Assembly (NCBI GenBank): GCA_015231615.1
Contig: JADGBE010000028.1
Location: forward strand, 1-38,566
Direction: 5' to 3'
Origin: Desulfamplus sp.
Lineage (GTDB): Bacteria; Desulfobacterota; Desulfobacteria; Desulfobacterales; Desulfobacteraceae
DNA length: 38,566 nucleotides
In this document: one piece after another, positions 38,074 through 38,566 of the stretch
Numbering within the stretch: position 1 is the stretch's first letter
How the letters are laid out: each line of letters opens with the position of its first letter
The notes under the pieces: model-generated
The model's database searches: none
The model's input: the letters and a program-made list of their open reading frames with translations, nothing else
Told to the model about the DNA's origin: nothing
Made by a program: the position numbers and the translations under genes

Positions 38074-38128
38074 AAAAAGCCTATATGTTATACAATTAAG
38101 GAAATTTGTATAACATATAGGCTTTTTT
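38074..38128 (-). terminator. Strong terminator of the right rrn operon
   Basis: AAAAAAGCCTATATGTTATA followed by CAA pairs without mismatch with TTG, then TATAACATATAGGCTTTTTT, over a loop of about 9-10 nt. A/T tracts on both sides make it functional in both directions. It lies 33 nt after the 5S gene and shields the PHP gene from rrn transcription. Confidence 0.92.
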
Positions 38129-38160
38129 TAAAATTTACAAATAAATTATAAAAGAGATAA

Positions 38161-38276
<116 letters not shown>

Positions 38277-38380
38277 TTAAACTATATTAGCTTTCTAATC
38301 TGATGTAGTAAATAATTATATATCCGCATTAAAACGTTTAAACTTAAGAGATTTAAATCTTATTTTATATAAAATAAATA

Positions 38381-38447
38381 AGTGGTTAAGCCTCACGACC
38401 TATTAGTATTGGTTAGCTAAATACATTACTGCACTTACACACCCAGC
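38381..38447 (-). rRNA. rrl: 23S rRNA, last ~67 nt only
   Basis: The complement matches the conserved 3' end of 23S: GCTGGGTGTGTAAGTGCAGT, then TTAGCTAACC, AATACTAATAGGTCGTGAGG, CTTAACCACTT. The match ends abruptly at 38447. The conserved sequence expected next (GTTGATAG just 5' of GCTGGG in the gene) is absent. Confidence 0.92.
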
Positions 38448-38566
38448 AAGAGACTTTTAAGGAACTTGTTGAGTCAATGCGAAGTGCCTTAGGTGTAACT
38501 GCTGTTCCAGAAGCTGGAAACAGAGAAGGATTAACAATGCATGCCGTGCCATCAGAAACTCCAGCC
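38448..38566 (+). other. Non-rRNA coding-like sequence joined to 23S at the edge
   Basis: The last 119 bases are not 23S rRNA. From 38450 one frame stays open to the edge for 39 codons: ETFKELVESMRSALGVTAVP, then EAGNREGLTMHAVPSETPA. The amino-acid mix looks protein-like, and the sequence is less AT-rich than the non-coding DNA nearby. I do not recognise the family. It has no start or stop in view. A misassembly junction is the simplest reading; an insertion in this 23S copy is the alternative. Confidence 0.6.

Noticed and set aside
38277..38380. tRNA gene in the 5S-23S spacer
   Set aside because: No cloverleaf, T-loop or anticodon arm could be found; the spacer is AT-rich with short palindromes only.

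Overview
The window is an AT-rich bacterial chromosome segment bounded by two rRNA operon pieces on the minus strand: the 5' end of a 16S gene with its promoter at the left, and a 5S gene plus the 3' end of a 23S gene at the right. Such ends are typical of a contig that breaks at rRNA repeats. Gene content and order suggest a Gram-negative, low-GC member of the Desulfobacterota (former Deltaproteobacteria), perhaps Desulfobacterales. The clues are the order zapB-like, zapA, 6S RNA, rny, tyrS; an F1 operon carrying both b' and b but lacking subunits a and c; and the mreBCD-mrdA-rodA block. The assignment is inference from gene order, not a database result.

Layout. 1-341: 16S 5' end, leader hairpin, boxA and a strong rrn promoter. 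342-5117 (minus): tyrS, rny, 6S RNA, zapA, a ZapB-like coiled coil and a one-domain GlmU uridyltransferase. 5212-11392 (minus): F1Fo peripheral operon b'-b-delta-alpha-gamma-beta-epsilon with a terminator after epsilon. 11714-17502 (minus): rod-shape operon mreB-mreC-mreD-mrdA-rodA. 17742-19351 (minus): a TraB-family membrane protein and a fragment resembling a proton-translocating antiporter subunit. 19527-23268 (plus): a UvrD/Rep helicase, a small exported protein and an ornithine cyclodeaminase/alanine dehydrogenase family enzyme. 23402-28283 (minus): a FapA/DUF342 protein behind a long RelA/SpoT homolog. 28413-29889 (minus): a paraslipin/NfeD pair. 30048-31305 (plus): a bacterial SH3 protein and a TPR membrane protein. 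31306-32026: about 720 bases of palindromes, a terminator and two tiny ORFs. 32027-34038 (minus): a diadenylate cyclase fused to YbbR repeats, and a DUF2914 protein. 34231-34675: a chemoreceptor relic. 34681-38029: YqaA-type membrane protein, RecJ, and a PHP phosphoesterase that overlaps recJ tail to tail.

How it works together. Most genes are housekeeping: translation, RNA decay, division, envelope elongation, ATP synthesis and repair. Two nucleotide second-messenger proteins stand out: an RSH protein whose ppGpp synthetase half looks degenerate while its hydrolase half is intact, and the c-di-AMP synthase with its regulator domain in the same chain. The accessory signal is in non-coding DNA: a dispersed repeat of about 60 bp in three copies, each just after a stop codon; a perfect 26-bp GC-rich palindrome; and a REP-like inverted pair. 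I found no CRISPR array, intact IS element, prophage or tRNA gene, and no clear-cut new system. The best leads are the RSH degeneration, the FapA N-terminal repeats, the cyclase/YbbR fusion, the repeat family, and a coding-looking tail that interrupts 23S at the right edge.
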